NCBI RefSeq assembly: GCF_000316625.1
Contig: NC_019676.1
Span: 1,785,001 to 1,849,000 of the forward strand
Length of the DNA stretch: 64,000 nucleotides
Source of the DNA: Nostoc sp. PCC 7107
GTDB taxonomy: Bacteria > Cyanobacteriota > Cyanobacteriia > Cyanobacteriales > Nostocaceae
Reading direction: 5' to 3'
This document shows, in pieces, positions 35,249 through 44,550 of the stretch. Positions within the stretch are counted from its first letter, which is position 1; each line of letters begins with the position of its first letter. Below the pieces are notes generated by a model. The model was not told the DNA's origin and did no database searches. It saw only the letters and a list, made by a program, of their open reading frames with translations. The position numbers were made by a program, and so were the translations under genes.

Positions 35249-36262
35249 TTGAAACGACGCAAATTTATTACAACTTTTGGTTTGACAACTTTAGCAGCGC
35301 AGATACCTTTGGCTCAAGTTCAAGGTAAACTATCCCCGAATACTATCCTCAAACCACCCAGATTACAACCAGGAGACACAGTAGGACTAGTTTCGCCGGC
35401 TGGTATCATTGACGCTGAAGATTTAGCCAACGCCAAGCGATCGCTCACCCAATTAGGCTTAAAAATTAAATTAGGAAACCATCTCTTAGACAGGTACGGT
35501 TATTTAGCTGGGACAGATGCTAACCGCGCTGACGATATAAACACGATGTTTGCAGATAATTCCGTCACAGCCATCATGACTATGCGCGGTGGTTGGGGTT
35601 GCAACCGCATTTTACCATTACTCAACTATGCCCAAATTCGCTCTCATCCCAAAATTATTATGGGCTTCAGCGATATCACTGCTTTGGTATTAGCAATTTA
35701 TGCTCGTAGTCGAGTCATTACTTTTCATGGCGCAAATGCCACATCTACTTGGAATGAATTTACAACAAATTACGCCAAGCGCATCTTATTTAATGGTGAA
35801 GCAGTGACGATGCAAAATCTCCAAACAGAAGATGTCCAATTTGAGACCATCGCATCAGGAAAAGCCACAGGTAAACTCATCGGTGGTAACTTATCAGTTC
35901 TCGCTGCAATGGTGGGTTCACCTTATTTACCTGCTTGGTACAAAAGTATTTTATTTGTGGAAGATGTCAGAGAAGATGTTTATCGCATAGACAGAATGTT
36001 AACTCAGTTAAAAAACGCTGGGATTCTCAATCAAATATCGGGTTTTATCTTTGGCAGATGTACTGATTGTAGTGTTGGCGATGAACCATCTTTTAAATTA
36101 ACTCAAGTATTACGCGACCATCTAATTCCCTTAAAAATTCCGGCTTGGTATGGTTCAATGATTGGGCATATCAAAGATAAATTTACTTTACCCATTGGTT
36201 TAAATGTTGAAATAGATGCTGATGCTGGAACAATTAAAATGTTGGAATCTGCTGTTTATTAA
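35249..36262 (+). CDS. LD-carboxypeptidase (S66 family), Tat-type exported
   Basis: It removes the terminal D-alanine from tetrapeptides in wall recycling or maturation. The 337-aa frame opens at TTG 35249 with MKRRKFITTFGLTTLAA, a twin-arginine signal, implying export after folding. Typical LdcA is cytoplasmic, so this is a periplasmic variant. Motifs: LQPGDTVGLVSPAG, TMRGGWGCNRILP and the nucleophile-Ser region IMGFSDITALVLAIY (about 135), then the catalytic Glu in LFVEDVRED and a late His in GSMIGHIKDKFTLPIG. Its stop overlaps the convergent GTPase gene by 4 bp. Confidence 0.88.
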   Translation: MKRRKFITTFGLTTLAAQIPLAQVQGKLSPNTILKPPRLQPGDTVGLVSPAGIIDAEDLANAKRSLTQLGLKIKLGNHLLDRYGYLAGTDANRADDINTMFADNSVTAIMTMRGGWGCNRILPLLNYAQIRSHPKIIMGFSDITALVLAIYARSRVITFHGANATSTWNEFTTNYAKRILFNGEAVTMQNLQTEDVQFETIASGKATGKLIGGNLSVLAAMVGSPYLPAWYKSILFVEDVREDVYRIDRMLTQLKNAGILNQISGFIFGRCTDCSVGDEPSFKLTQVLRDHLIPLKIPAWYGSMIGHIKDKFTLPIGLNVEIDADAGTIKMLESAVY

Positions 36263-37590
36263 CGCTTAATTCCCTTAAACCGTTCTTTCGCTGCTTGAAA
36301 CTCTGCTTGCATCACAGATTGAATTTTTTGCGGATCAGGTTTTTTCCCACCCATAACATCACCAAAATACACACAAGCAGCTTCCCCTAAAGACCAAGTA
36401 TAAGCCGCCGCCCAAGAAGCGGCGATCGCACTGCCAAAACCTGGGATAAATTTAACTAACTCCCTCCCGACTGCTTGGGCTAAAAATCCGCCAGCGATCG
36501 CACTTACAATACCACCTGCCTGCGATGGTGTGATAGTTTGCCCGTATAATTTACCTAACATTCCCACCATCGATACTTGCAATGCTGTTAACACAGGCAT
36601 GGTTGCAAAGGGTAAAGGTATCGCCGCCAAGGTTGCAGCCATCACAGAAAAGGTCAACATATACCGCCGTCCTGCATCTCGGTAGATATTACCAATTTGT
36701 TTACCAACTCCCTGGGCTAATAACTGATTAATAGCGCGGGCTTCCGCTTCTGGTAACAAGTCTGCTAAACCATCTCGAAACTCTTCTAAGCCATAAAATA
36801 CAGGATTGTAGCCATCTTCTTCTAAGGTGAAGTCAATCAACACAGCGCGATCGTATAATCCGCTAAAAGCTTGCTTAATTTCCGCAAAGGCGCGTTGAAC
36901 TTCCGCGTAATCTGGCGGATAAGCCGGATGATCTGCTGCATCGGGAGGATACACCTCATGTAAGCAAGTCACCGCCAGCAAACAGGGAATATCTGCATAT
37001 TGCTGACGTAGTTTGTGGGCGATTTGTCGTAACGTGTCAGTTGCAAAATCATTAATCTTGACGGTGAGAATTAACACCCGCGCACCACGACTAGATTTTT
37101 GCAAATCACCAAGCAACTCTTGAATAATTACCTGAGTCTCTTGATTGACATCTCCCAGTCCCACCGTATCGGTAAAAATCAACAACGGTAAATCATTTGA
37201 AGGATAGGCGTAACGTTCGGTGTGCTGGGTATGGGGGCGAAATCCTTGACCGATAATTTCCGCCGAAACTCCCGTCAGTCCGCGCACAATCGAACTTTTC
37301 CCAGCTTGGGGCTTACCAATTAACAAAGCTTCGGTAGTTGGCAATTCGGCACGGACAGCTTCTAAAATCTCTGCAATCTGAGCTTCGCTGATACTATACC
37401 ATTCAACCACAGTCTGCGATACTTGCTCCACAGGTAAAAACTGCATAAAGCTAGTGGTGGCTTTTTTCCAGACACCTGCAAGGCGATTTTGCCAAGCATT
37501 ATTAGCCGACTGAGTTGTTGTACCTCCAGGCGGTTCATTGGTAGATTGAGAATCTGCTGATGGCAAATCAGTATTCGGTTGCTCAGTCAT
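36259..37590 (-). CDS. DUF697-type GTPase with hydrophobic C-terminus
   Basis: 443 residues. A Ser/Thr/Gln-rich start is followed by a G domain: Walker A GKPQAGKSSIVRGLTG (about 92) and G3 TDTVGLGD (about 139). The usual NKxD is not clear; TCLHE (about 203) takes its place. The C-terminal third has hydrophobic helices (LTFSVMAATLAAIPLPFATMP, IVSAIAGGFLAQAVG, FIPGFGSAIAASWAAAYTW) like DUF697/YcjF proteins, so it probably binds membranes. Role unknown; related proteins may act in membrane or iron homeostasis. It is convergent with the LD-carboxypeptidase, with stop codons overlapping. Confidence 0.78.
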   Translation of the reverse strand: MTEQPNTDLPSADSQSTNEPPGGTTTQSANNAWQNRLAGVWKKATTSFMQFLPVEQVSQTVVEWYSISEAQIAEILEAVRAELPTTEALLIGKPQAGKSSIVRGLTGVSAEIIGQGFRPHTQHTERYAYPSNDLPLLIFTDTVGLGDVNQETQVIIQELLGDLQKSSRGARVLILTVKINDFATDTLRQIAHKLRQQYADIPCLLAVTCLHEVYPPDAADHPAYPPDYAEVQRAFAEIKQAFSGLYDRAVLIDFTLEEDGYNPVFYGLEEFRDGLADLLPEAEARAINQLLAQGVGKQIGNIYRDAGRRYMLTFSVMAATLAAIPLPFATMPVLTALQVSMVGMLGKLYGQTITPSQAGGIVSAIAGGFLAQAVGRELVKFIPGFGSAIAASWAAAYTWSLGEAACVYFGDVMGGKKPDPQKIQSVMQAEFQAAKERFKGIKR

Positions 37591-37862
37591 GGTGATTAAA
37601 ACAGCAGATAGATTGAAACTTTATTTGGGCGATCGCTTAAGATGCTCACTTGTCATTTTAGATGATTCCACAGTCACCTAACCCATAACTTGCACCTAAT
37701 CTACCAATCAACAAAGTTTCATATTCCTAGGGATAGAGACTGCTGTATCCTGTTGAAACGTCCTGAAATAAAAATGCAAAATCAATTAGTAGATTGGGTC
37801 TAACGAAATGGAACCCAAGATAATTGTTGCTTACTAGATGAATTATCGATATTTAATTAGAC

Positions 37863-38705
37863 ATGATATTAGCCATTACCAGTAGTCAAGATTTGGTGAG
37901 TTTACTACAATTCCCCTTTATGCAACGGGCGCTGATTGGTGCTGTGTTAATGGGGATACTTGGGGGTTTACTTGGGTGCTTTGTAACTTTACGTCAATTG
38001 TCCTTTTTTAGCCATGCCGTTGGTCATGCAGCTTTAGTTGGGGTAGCCTTGGGTGTGCTGCTACAGTTAAATCCGACTTGGATGTTGTTGCCCTTTACTT
38101 TAGTTTTTGGTGTTATTGTTCTTTACTTTGTAGACAAAACTGATTTAGGCAGCGATAGCGTACTGAGTATAGTTCTTTCTGGTGCATTAGCGATCGGCGT
38201 AATTATGTCTAGCTTGATTCAGGGATATCGCGGTAACTTAATGGCTGTGCTTTTTGGCGATATTCTCGCTATTGATACCACAGATTTGGCTTTAACGCTG
38301 CTAATACTTGTAGGCGGCACTATATTTTTATTCTCGACTTTGCGCCAGCAAATTTTACTCACCCTGAATCCTGATGTCGCTAAAGTTCAAGGCATTCCTG
38401 TGGAATTATATCGCTACGCCTTTGTAGTACTGCTTTCTCTAGCCGTTGCTGTGGCGATTAAAGCCGTGGGAGTTTTATTAGTTAATGCCTTTTTGGTGAT
38501 ACCTGCGGCTACAGCCAAACTAATGAGTCAGCAGTTTAGCAGTTTTCTGTTGATGTCTGTGATAGTCGGCTCAACTAGCAGCATTATCGGCATTCTAGTG
38601 TCAGGTATTTTCAACCTCGCCTCTGGCCCTAGTATTGTGCTTGTCCAGTTTCTATTATTCATCACTGTGTTTGTTGTAATCAAGCTAGGGTGGAAAACAG
38701 CCTAA
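37863..38705 (+). CDS. ABC-3 family metal (Zn/Mn) transporter permease
   Basis: 280 residues with eight to nine membrane spans. The family signatures are visible: LLGCFVTLRQLSFFSHAVGHAALVGVALG (about 42) and the late AVGVLLVNAFLVIPAATAKLM (about 202). It is the membrane pore of a ZnuB/MntB-type importer. No ATPase or binding protein gene is beside it, so its partners must be elsewhere. Upstream, TTGGGT/ACCCAA repeats are present but no clear Zur box. It sits just upstream of the tRNA-Phe gene. Confidence 0.9.
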   Translation: MILAITSSQDLVSLLQFPFMQRALIGAVLMGILGGLLGCFVTLRQLSFFSHAVGHAALVGVALGVLLQLNPTWMLLPFTLVFGVIVLYFVDKTDLGSDSVLSIVLSGALAIGVIMSSLIQGYRGNLMAVLFGDILAIDTTDLALTLLILVGGTIFLFSTLRQQILLTLNPDVAKVQGIPVELYRYAFVVLLSLAVAVAIKAVGVLLVNAFLVIPAATAKLMSQQFSSFLLMSVIVGSTSSIIGILVSGIFNLASGPSIVLVQFLLFITVFVVIKLGWKTA

Positions 38706-38784
38706 TTTATTTTTTTGATTACCCCTTGCAGAATCCTTTTTTGTTTGCTAAATTTATAAATCGTGGCGCAAAAATAAAGCCCGC

Positions 38785-38857
<73 letters not shown>

Positions 38858-38862
38858 TTTTG

Positions 38863-38899
38863 AAAAACCCCTTAAAACCTAGAGCTTTAAGGGGTTTTT
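38863..38899 (+). terminator. Rho-independent terminator of tRNA-Phe
   Basis: A perfect 14-bp stem (AAAAACCCCTTAAA at 38863-38876 with TTTAAGGGGTTTTT at 38886-38899) and a 9-nt loop start 6 nt after the tRNA. The 3' arm ends in five T, so it serves as its own T-run; the A-tract makes it potentially two-way. Confidence 0.93.
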
Positions 38900-38985
38900 G
38901 CTTTCTACACCATGAAAATAGAGGACACAGTGTTCTAGATTTCAGAGAAATTTTCGACATTATTGGACACCTTTAGAGCAAAAAG

Positions 38986-39022
38986 TGGTGTAAATGGTGT
39001 AGAGTAGAGGATAATTACACCA
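38986..39022. promoter_or_regulatory. TGGTGTA iteron-like sites before the integrase
   Basis: TGGTGTA occurs at 38986-38992 and 38995-39001 and in inverted form, TACACCA, at 39016-39022, ending 10 bp before the integrase ATG. Direct plus inverted heptamers beside an integrase fit autoregulatory or arm-type integrase sites. Binding is not shown. Confidence 0.45.
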
Positions 39023-39031
39023 TCAATACAC

Positions 39032-40186
39032 ATGTACTCAAAAACTTCTAAGGGACGAGGGTATAAAGGATCTGTGTCAATCATTAACTCTAATGATCGA
39101 TTGCAGTTGAGGTTTCACTATGGTGGTAAGCGCCATTACTTGTCTACAGGATTGCTTAATACTCCTGCTAACTGGAAACTGGCAGAATATAAAGCAGCAG
39201 AGATTGAGAAAGATATCTTACACGAGCGATTTGACGAATCTTTAGCGAAGTACAAACCTGCATCGTCTCTAAGTACGGTTACACCAGTTACACCAATTCA
39301 AAAACCAAAACCACAGTTAGATGAGTTGTGGGAGAAATACAGCGAGTTCAAAAAGCCTCAAGTCAGCCCTAGTACCTACGCCAAAGATTTCGCCAAGCAT
39401 CGAAATCATATCGCTAAGTTACCAACGCGATCGCTAGATGAAGCATCCGCTATTCGAGATTATCTTTTAGCTAACTTAACTCCAGATGCTGCAAAGCGTT
39501 GCTTAACTCAGTTCAAAGCTTGCTGCAATTGGGCAATGGAAGAAGGGTTGATCGACGCAAACCCGTTTGCTGCTATGAAAATCAAAGCACCCAAAGGTGC
39601 GACTGAAGAACAAGATGTGAATCCTTTCACTAAAGAAGAAAGAGATTTAATTATTCATACTTTTGCAAGCGATCGCTACTACAGTCATTACACTGATTAT
39701 GTACGCTTCTTATTTTTCACTGGATGCAGGCCATCTGAGGCAATTGCTTTGAAGTGGAAACACATTACTAACAGTGTTATTCAGTTTCGGGAATCGGTTG
39801 TTGTTTCAGAAGACGGCTTGGTCTTGAAAGAAGGGCTAAAAACTCAAAGAAAGCGCGATTTTCCAATCAATTCAGAATTAAAAGCGATCTTAGATGACCT
39901 TAAGCCAGAAGAACCATTACCTGAAGCATTAATTTTTACCAGCCCAAAAGGAAAATTTATCGACCATCATAACTTTTCTAATCGTGCATGGAAAGCAATT
40001 TTAGCCAAATGCGGCATTCCGTATCGTAAAAGCTACCAGACACGACATACATTTATCAGCTTTTGTGTCGAGTCACATATCAATAGCACTGCGATTGGGA
40101 GATGGACTGGAACCTCCGCTAAGATGATTGACAATCACTACGGTGCTACTAACTTTACAAATTTAAGACCACCTGAACTTTTATAA
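39032..40186 (+). CDS. Tyrosine recombinase/integrase
   Basis: 384 residues. An arm-binding-type N-terminus (GYKGSVSIINSNDRLQLRFHYGGKRHYLSTG) precedes a SAM-like core-binding domain (about 90-190) and a catalytic domain. Active-site residues: Arg in FFTGCRPSEAIAL (about 237), Lys in LKTQRKRDFP, the HxxR-like set in YQTRHTFIS (about 343), Trp in IGRWTG and the nucleophile Tyr in DNHYGA (about 373). It lies 3' of a tRNA-Phe gene, the usual integration target, but no cargo or right-hand tRNA duplicate was found. It may be a remnant of an integrated element or a domesticated integrase. Confidence 0.9.
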   Translation: MYSKTSKGRGYKGSVSIINSNDRLQLRFHYGGKRHYLSTGLLNTPANWKLAEYKAAEIEKDILHERFDESLAKYKPASSLSTVTPVTPIQKPKPQLDELWEKYSEFKKPQVSPSTYAKDFAKHRNHIAKLPTRSLDEASAIRDYLLANLTPDAAKRCLTQFKACCNWAMEEGLIDANPFAAMKIKAPKGATEEQDVNPFTKEERDLIIHTFASDRYYSHYTDYVRFLFFTGCRPSEAIALKWKHITNSVIQFRESVVVSEDGLVLKEGLKTQRKRDFPINSELKAILDDLKPEEPLPEALIFTSPKGKFIDHHNFSNRAWKAILAKCGIPYRKSYQTRHTFISFCVESHINSTAIGRWTGTSAKMIDNHYGATNFTNLRPPELL

Positions 40187-40462
40187 AAATTAGCTTATAA
40201 CCGAAAAATCGATTGAAGTAGAAGTAGTTTACATCGAACAAAAACACGGCTATGTAGAATATTTGTCTTCTTATATCAATAATATCAAGTTCGGATAAAT
40301 ACTTGTATGCCAGTTTATTACCCCTACCTACATCAAAAATTTGTAATAAAAAAATCAAATTGTGAAGTGATATTACAAACATTGCAAAAATATTTAGAAA
40401 TTGTTTTGTAGGCAAACATGGTTCTAAGGTAGAACCTATAGGAGAGACTTGAGGCAACTGTA

Positions 40463-40786
40463 ATGAACATGAATGATATAAAAAACTATAGGTTTGTCTG
40501 CACCCTGACCTTTGGAGATATTTATGGTCAAATTATTGTTTGGCTAATTACAATTACACTCAGCTTGGCATCGGCTTTGGCGCTGATGGGTGCAAAAAGA
40601 CCAGTATATGCTTTAGCAACCGTAGGTCTAATTGTTCTGCTATCGCTGCCCTTCTTATTGTTTGCTTTTGTAACTACATTGTTAAATCATATTGAACTAG
40701 TTGCTATAGAAGCGGGAACTAAGACAAAGACTGAACCTATACCGGGAAATATCTCCCAGCAAAGACCTATCCAAGCGACTAGTTGA
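40463..40786 (+). CDS. Small membrane protein, 107 aa
   Basis: Two hydrophobic spans (about 21-42, IIVWLITITLSLASALALMG; about 48-75, ALATVGLIVLLSLPFLLFAFVTTLL) are separated by a basic hairpin (AKRPVYA), so both ends probably face the same side. A polar Thr/Gln-rich tail follows. No family is recognised. It ends in a clear terminator, so it is transcribed separately from the flavoprotein gene downstream. Confidence 0.68.
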   Translation: MNMNDIKNYRFVCTLTFGDIYGQIIVWLITITLSLASALALMGAKRPVYALATVGLIVLLSLPFLLFAFVTTLLNHIELVAIEAGTKTKTEPIPGNISQQRPIQATS

Positions 40787-40836
40787 ATGGTAGGGAGTAG
40801 TAGATTTTAATAATGGTTAATTTTGCATTAATTAAC

Positions 40837-40865
40837 TTCCCTGTCAGCAGACGGGGAATTTTTTT
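40837..40865 (+). terminator. Rho-independent terminator
   Basis: A 9-bp stem (TTCCCTGTC/GACGGGGAA, one T-G pair) with loop AGCA is followed by seven T residues. It closes the 107-aa membrane protein gene, just before the flavoprotein gene. Confidence 0.9.
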
Positions 40866-40919
40866 GTGAATCGCATCTCTACAATGGAACAGCAGCTTTA
40901 TGCAGTCGGGGGCTAGTTT

Positions 40920-42647
40920 ATGCTGGAACATGATGTAATTATTGTCGGGGGAGGATTAGCAGGATGCCGTGCGGCGGTGGAAATTGCCCGCATTGACCCC
41001 AGTTTAAATGTTGCTGTAGTGGCTAAAACTCATCCTATTCGTTCTCACTCAGTTGCAGCCCAGGGTGGGATGGCTGCATCGTTGAAAAATGTTGATTCGG
41101 AAGATTCTTGGGAAGCACACGCTTTTGATACTGTTAAAGGTTCTGACTATTTAGCAGACCAAGATGCGGTAGCAATTCTCGCCCAAGAAGCGCCAGATGT
41201 GGTAATTGACCTCGAACATCTGGGTGTTTTGTTTTCGCGTTTACCCGATGGACGCATTGCACAGCGGGCTTTTGGAGGACATTCTCACAATCGCACTTGC
41301 TACGCGGCTGATAAAACTGGTCACGCCATTCTCCACGAATTGGTAAATAATTTGCGGCGTTACGGTGTGCAGATTTATCAAGAGTGGTACGTAATGCGCC
41401 TGATTTTAGAAGAAGGTCAGGCGAAGGGTGTGGTGATGTATCACTTATTAAATGGGCAGATTGAGGTAGTTAGGGCAAAAGCGGTAATGTTTGCCACAGG
41501 TGGTTATGGTCGCGTTTATAACACCACTTCTAATGATTACGCTTCCACTGGCGATGGTTTGGCGATGACTGCGATCGCCGGTTTACCTCTACAAGATATG
41601 GAGTTTGTCCAATTCCACCCCACAGGCTTGTATCCAGTGGGAGTGCTGATTTCCGAAGCAGTCCGAGGGGAAGGGGCGTATTTAATTAATAGTGAGGGCG
41701 ATCGCTTTATGGCGACTTATGCACCTAGCCGGATGGAACTAGCTCCTCGTGATATTACCTCAAGAGCGATCTCTTACGAAATTCGCGCTGGGCGTGGTGT
41801 GAATCTGGATGGTAGCGCTGGCGGCCCCTTTGTTTATCTGGACTTGCGCCATTTGGGTAAAGAAAAAATTATGAGTCGCGTTCCCTTTTGTTGGGAAGAA
41901 GCCCACCGCTTAGTCGGTGTTGATGCAGTGACTCAACCAATGCCAGTCCGCCCGACAATTCATTATTGTATGGGTGGTATACCTGTGAATACTGATGGTC
42001 AAGTCCGCAGTAGTGATAATAGTTTCGTTGAAGGTTTCTTTGCGGCTGGAGAAACCTCTTGTGTTTCCGTTCACGGTGCAAATCGTTTAGGTAGTAATTC
42101 TTTATTAGAATGTGTAGTCTATGGTAAACGAACTGGGGCGGCGATCGCTCAATATGTGCAGCAACGTAAATTACCTACTATTGAAGAACAGCGTTACATC
42201 AAAGAAGCCCAGCAAGAAATTCAAGCCTTACTAGAACAGCCAGGACAGTATCGCATTAACCAAGTCCGTCAAGCTTTTCAAGATACCATGACCGAATTCT
42301 GCGGCGTTTTCCGCACTCAAGAATTAATGAGTGAAGGTTGGGAAAAAATTACCGAAATCCAGCAAAAATATTCTCAAGTTTTCTTAGACGACAAAGGTAG
42401 TTGTTGGAATACCGAACTTGTAGAAGCTTTAGAACTGCGAAGCTTAATGGTAGTTGGGCAAACCATTCTAGCATCCGCCCTCAATCGCCAAGAAAGCCGC
42501 GGCGCACACTTTCGCGAAGACTTTCCCCAGCGAGATGATGTCAATTTCCTCAGACATACAATGGCTTACTATTCACCCGCAGGTATTGATATTCAATATC
42601 GCCCCGTTGTGATTAATATGTTTGAGCCAAAAGAGAGGAAGTATTAA
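40920..42647 (+). CDS. sdhA: Succinate dehydrogenase/fumarate reductase flavoprotein subunit
   Basis: 575 residues. The FAD-binding Rossmann start [19 protein letters not shown] is followed by the covalent-FAD His region in [16 protein letters not shown] (His near 44). The catalytic set [20 protein letters not shown] (about 237), LRHLGKE and the late [18 protein letters not shown] (about 384) matches SdhA/FrdA. It carries electrons from succinate to the iron-sulfur subunit (SdhB, not in the window) and hence plastoquinone at the thylakoid/plasma membrane. In cyanobacteria sdhA and sdhB are usually unlinked. L-aspartate oxidase (NadB) is a related alternative, but sequence and length favour SdhA. 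Confidence 0.9.
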   Translation: MLEHDVIIVGGGLAGCRAAVEIARIDPSLNVAVVAKTHPIRSHSVAAQGGMAASLKNVDSEDSWEAHAFDTVKGSDYLADQDAVAILAQEAPDVVIDLEHLGVLFSRLPDGRIAQRAFGGHSHNRTCYAADKTGHAILHELVNNLRRYGVQIYQEWYVMRLILEEGQAKGVVMYHLLNGQIEVVRAKAVMFATGGYGRVYNTTSNDYASTGDGLAMTAIAGLPLQDMEFVQFHPTGLYPVGVLISEAVRGEGAYLINSEGDRFMATYAPSRMELAPRDITSRAISYEIRAGRGVNLDGSAGGPFVYLDLRHLGKEKIMSRVPFCWEEAHRLVGVDAVTQPMPVRPTIHYCMGGIPVNTDGQVRSSDNSFVEGFFAAGETSCVSVHGANRLGSNSLLECVVYGKRTGAAIAQYVQQRKLPTIEEQRYIKEAQQEIQALLEQPGQYRINQVRQAFQDTMTEFCGVFRTQELMSEGWEKITEIQQKYSQVFLDDKGSCWNTELVEALELRSLMVVGQTILASALNRQESRGAHFREDFPQRDDVNFLRHTMAYYSPAGIDIQYRPVVINMFEPKERKY

Positions 42648-42680
42648 GTAAACGGCAAATCGAGGTGATTTTCAACATAT

Positions 42681-42820
42681 TTAGGACTTACGCACGAGTT
42701 ACGGAATAACGAACCACAGAGACGCAGAGAAGCCAGTGCGTTGGGCGGCTTTGCCGACTTGAAGCAACTGGCGCGACACAGAGAAATGAGAGTTTGAGAG
42801 GTTTTTTGCGTAAGTCCTAA
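42681..42820. repeat. AGGACTTACGCA-family element, copy B (140 bp, interrupted)
   Basis: Perfect 14-bp inverted ends: TTAGGACTTACGCA (42681-42694) and TGCGTAAGTCCTAA (42807-42820). Relative to copy A it carries about 47 extra bases (42730-42776) consisting of the 41-bp palindromic repeat. The remaining interior (CGAACCACAGAG, CACAGAGAAATGAGAGTTTGAGAG) matches copy A in reverse. Confidence 0.9.
42732..42772. repeat. 41-bp palindromic dispersed repeat, copy 2, nested in element B
   Basis: Outer stem GCCAGT/ACTGGC, second helix GC/GC past a bulged A, inner hairpin CGGC-TTT-GCCG. Length equals copy 1 (19388-19428), and stem differences occur as matching pairs. It interrupts the AGGACTTACGCA element, so it arrived later. 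Confidence 0.8.
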
Positions 42821-42915
42821 TATTGTCCACCTCTATTAAGCATTAACTAGAACCTAATTCTTTATGAATCAAATACTTTGTTGGTTTCTTTAGATCAACC
42901 AAACCTACAATTTTT

Positions 42916-43278
42916 CTAAAAATTATCTTCTGCTTGAGGTACTTTATCCTGATTATCAACCTCCAAATCTAATACAAAAATCAGAGATTGTTTAATTTTG
43001 ATTAAAATTTCTTGTGGCAATTCACCTAATTTACGCTCAAGTCTCACAATAGGAGTTGAACCCAGACCTTGTACGTTAGCAATAGAGTTTTGTTGGAGGA
43101 ATGAAAGTTTAGGTAAAGCTACTTCATAGAAGCTACCTCGATTCTGAGTAGTTATAGGTACATAAATAACCAAAGCACGGGGTGGACTAGTGTCGTAACG
43201 AGACACAATCACAACAGGGCGCATTTTTGCTGCAAGTCCCAAATCAACTAGCCATACTTCACCGGGTTTAGGGTTCAT
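42916..43278 (-). CDS. MazF/PemK-type toxin (ribonuclease family)
   Basis: 120 residues starting at ATG 43278 (MNPKPGEVWLVDLGLAAKMRPVVIVSRYD). The MazF/PemK fold is clear from GEVWLVDL, the RPVVIVSR strand, VYVPITTQNRGS (Thr/Arg-bearing loop) and VQGLGSTPIVRLERKLGEL. Members cut single-stranded mRNA at short sites. Its start overlaps the end of the 58-aa gene upstream by 11 nt, the standard antitoxin-toxin coupling. The catalytic Arg and Thr appear retained. Confidence 0.9.
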   Translation of the reverse strand: MNPKPGEVWLVDLGLAAKMRPVVIVSRYDTSPPRALVIYVPITTQNRGSFYEVALPKLSFLQQNSIANVQGLGSTPIVRLERKLGELPQEILIKIKQSLIFVLDLEVDNQDKVPQAEDNF

Positions 43279-43444
43279 CAATCAAGTCCAATACTTGTTG
43301 TTCAACAACTCTAGAGCGTAAAATATCTAGTGCGTCTTGGTCGGCTAATTCAATAATTTCTAAAACCGATTGTCGCACCTGTTCAGCAATATCAGGTTGC
43401 CATTGTCGTAATTTTATGTCCAGTTTTTGCACTAAAGCATCCAT
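43268..43444 (-). CDS. Putative antitoxin partner of the MazF-type toxin, 58 aa
   Basis: Translated by hand from ATG 43444 to TAA 43268-43270: it starts MDALVQKLDIKLRQWQPDIA and ends DLIDEP. The product is acidic and helical (QVRQSVLEIIELADQDALDI), with an alternative ATG absent. It overlaps the toxin start by 11 nt in a different frame, which implies translational coupling. It lacks an obvious AbrB/MazE or ribbon-helix-helix DNA-binding head, so assignment rests on position, size and acidity. Confidence 0.72.
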   Translation of the reverse strand: MDALVQKLDIKLRQWQPDIAEQVRQSVLEIIELADQDALDILRSRVVEQQVLDLIDEP

Positions 43445-43583
43445 GACAAATTCTCACAGCGATGATTATGGCTTATAGTCTCATATTAAGTTATCAGCAA
43501 TATTATTTGCCGCGATCGCACCTGCACAAAACACAATCACAATAAAGATATACAAGAGATTGGTAAGAATTTATTCCTCACCT

Positions 43584-44312
43584 TTACTTCTGACAATCTT
43601 GAAAGTTATTGGAAAGTTGCCGATAAACTACTACTGCTAGTTGCGCTCCTAAAATTGGTGCTATCCAATAAACCCAGTGATGTTGCCAAATTCCGCCGAC
43701 AAATGCTGGCGCAAAGGAACGCGCCGGATTCATACTTGCACCAGTAATTGGCCCCATAAATGCGGCTTCTACCCCTACAGTTAAACCAATTGCTAACCCC
43801 GCAAAACCAATATGTGCGCGTCTATCTAGTCCTGAACCGAAAATCATCAACATCAGAATAAAAGTTAGAACAAACTCTAATACTAAAGACTGCAACCAAT
43901 TACCATTCAACGGTAAAGTTGCACCTAAATTTCCGACTTTTCCTAAACTAATTACTAGTAAAACTGAGGCGGCGATCGCGCCTCCTAACTGTGCCAAAAT
44001 ATAAGGCAACACTCGCCGTTTAGGCAAAAAACCACTCGTCCAAAAAGCCAGTGTCACCGCTGGGTTGAAATGTGCGCCGCTTAAATGTCCCAACGCATAA
44101 ATTAACGCCGCCACCACCGCACCAAACACAAAACTAATACCCAGATGTGTCAAAGCATTTTGACTGATGCTGTTCACCATGACTGCACCAGTACCGGCAA
44201 ATACCAAAATAAAGGTTCCTATTGCTTCCGCTAAAGCTTCTCGCCAGCAATGCGCCAGCAATTTTGGTAAACCTGAGTAGAGTTTTTTGCTGAGAACATT
44301 TGCACCTGACAT
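43584..44312 (-). CDS. aqpZ: Aquaporin (MIP family, AqpZ-like)
   Basis: 242 residues with six membrane spans and two half-helices bearing NPA motifs: SGAHFNPAVTLAFW (about 87) and GASMNPARSFAPAF (about 200). The aromatic/Arg filter Arg follows the second NPA, as in water-selective channels; substrate breadth, water versus glycerol, is not certain. An N-terminal extension of about 25 residues (MSGANVLSKKLYSGLPKLLAHCW) precedes the first span, longer than in E. coli AqpZ. It is monocistronic and divergent from the GT9 gene. Confidence 0.9.
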   Translation of the reverse strand: MSGANVLSKKLYSGLPKLLAHCWREALAEAIGTFILVFAGTGAVMVNSISQNALTHLGISFVFGAVVAALIYALGHLSGAHFNPAVTLAFWTSGFLPKRRVLPYILAQLGGAIAASVLLVISLGKVGNLGATLPLNGNWLQSLVLEFVLTFILMLMIFGSGLDRRAHIGFAGLAIGLTVGVEAAFMGPITGASMNPARSFAPAFVGGIWQHHWVYWIAPILGAQLAVVVYRQLSNNFQDCQK

Positions 44313-44550
44313 TTTAAAAAAAGCTCATTCGTTGGTAATAATATTTCAAGAAAACTTGATATGTCAAGCAAGATTGAATATGTAGGCTCTTACTAGCCTC
44401 TAGCTTCAATGAAATATACCTCACTCAAACAAGAAACGCTATATGTCGTTTTGAGGAAGGCATTTCCTGACTCTTGACAATCTCTCAAACAACTGCCAAG
44501 GTGTTGGAGAAAAATTTATTCTTGGTATAAATTGAGCCAGTATCCACGAG

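Noticed and set aside
37793-37862. Possible Zur/Mn operator before the ABC-3 permease
   Set aside because: Only a TTGGGT/ACCCAA pair is visible, which resembles a common repeat relic, not a Zur-type palindrome.
40155-40457. 100-codon minus-strand frame after the integrase
   Set aside because: It overlaps the integrase end, is AT-rich and hydrophobic by composition only, and shows no start signal.
38863-40920. Right-hand attachment site for the integrase
   Set aside because: No second copy of the tRNA-Phe 3' end could be found by eye in this stretch.
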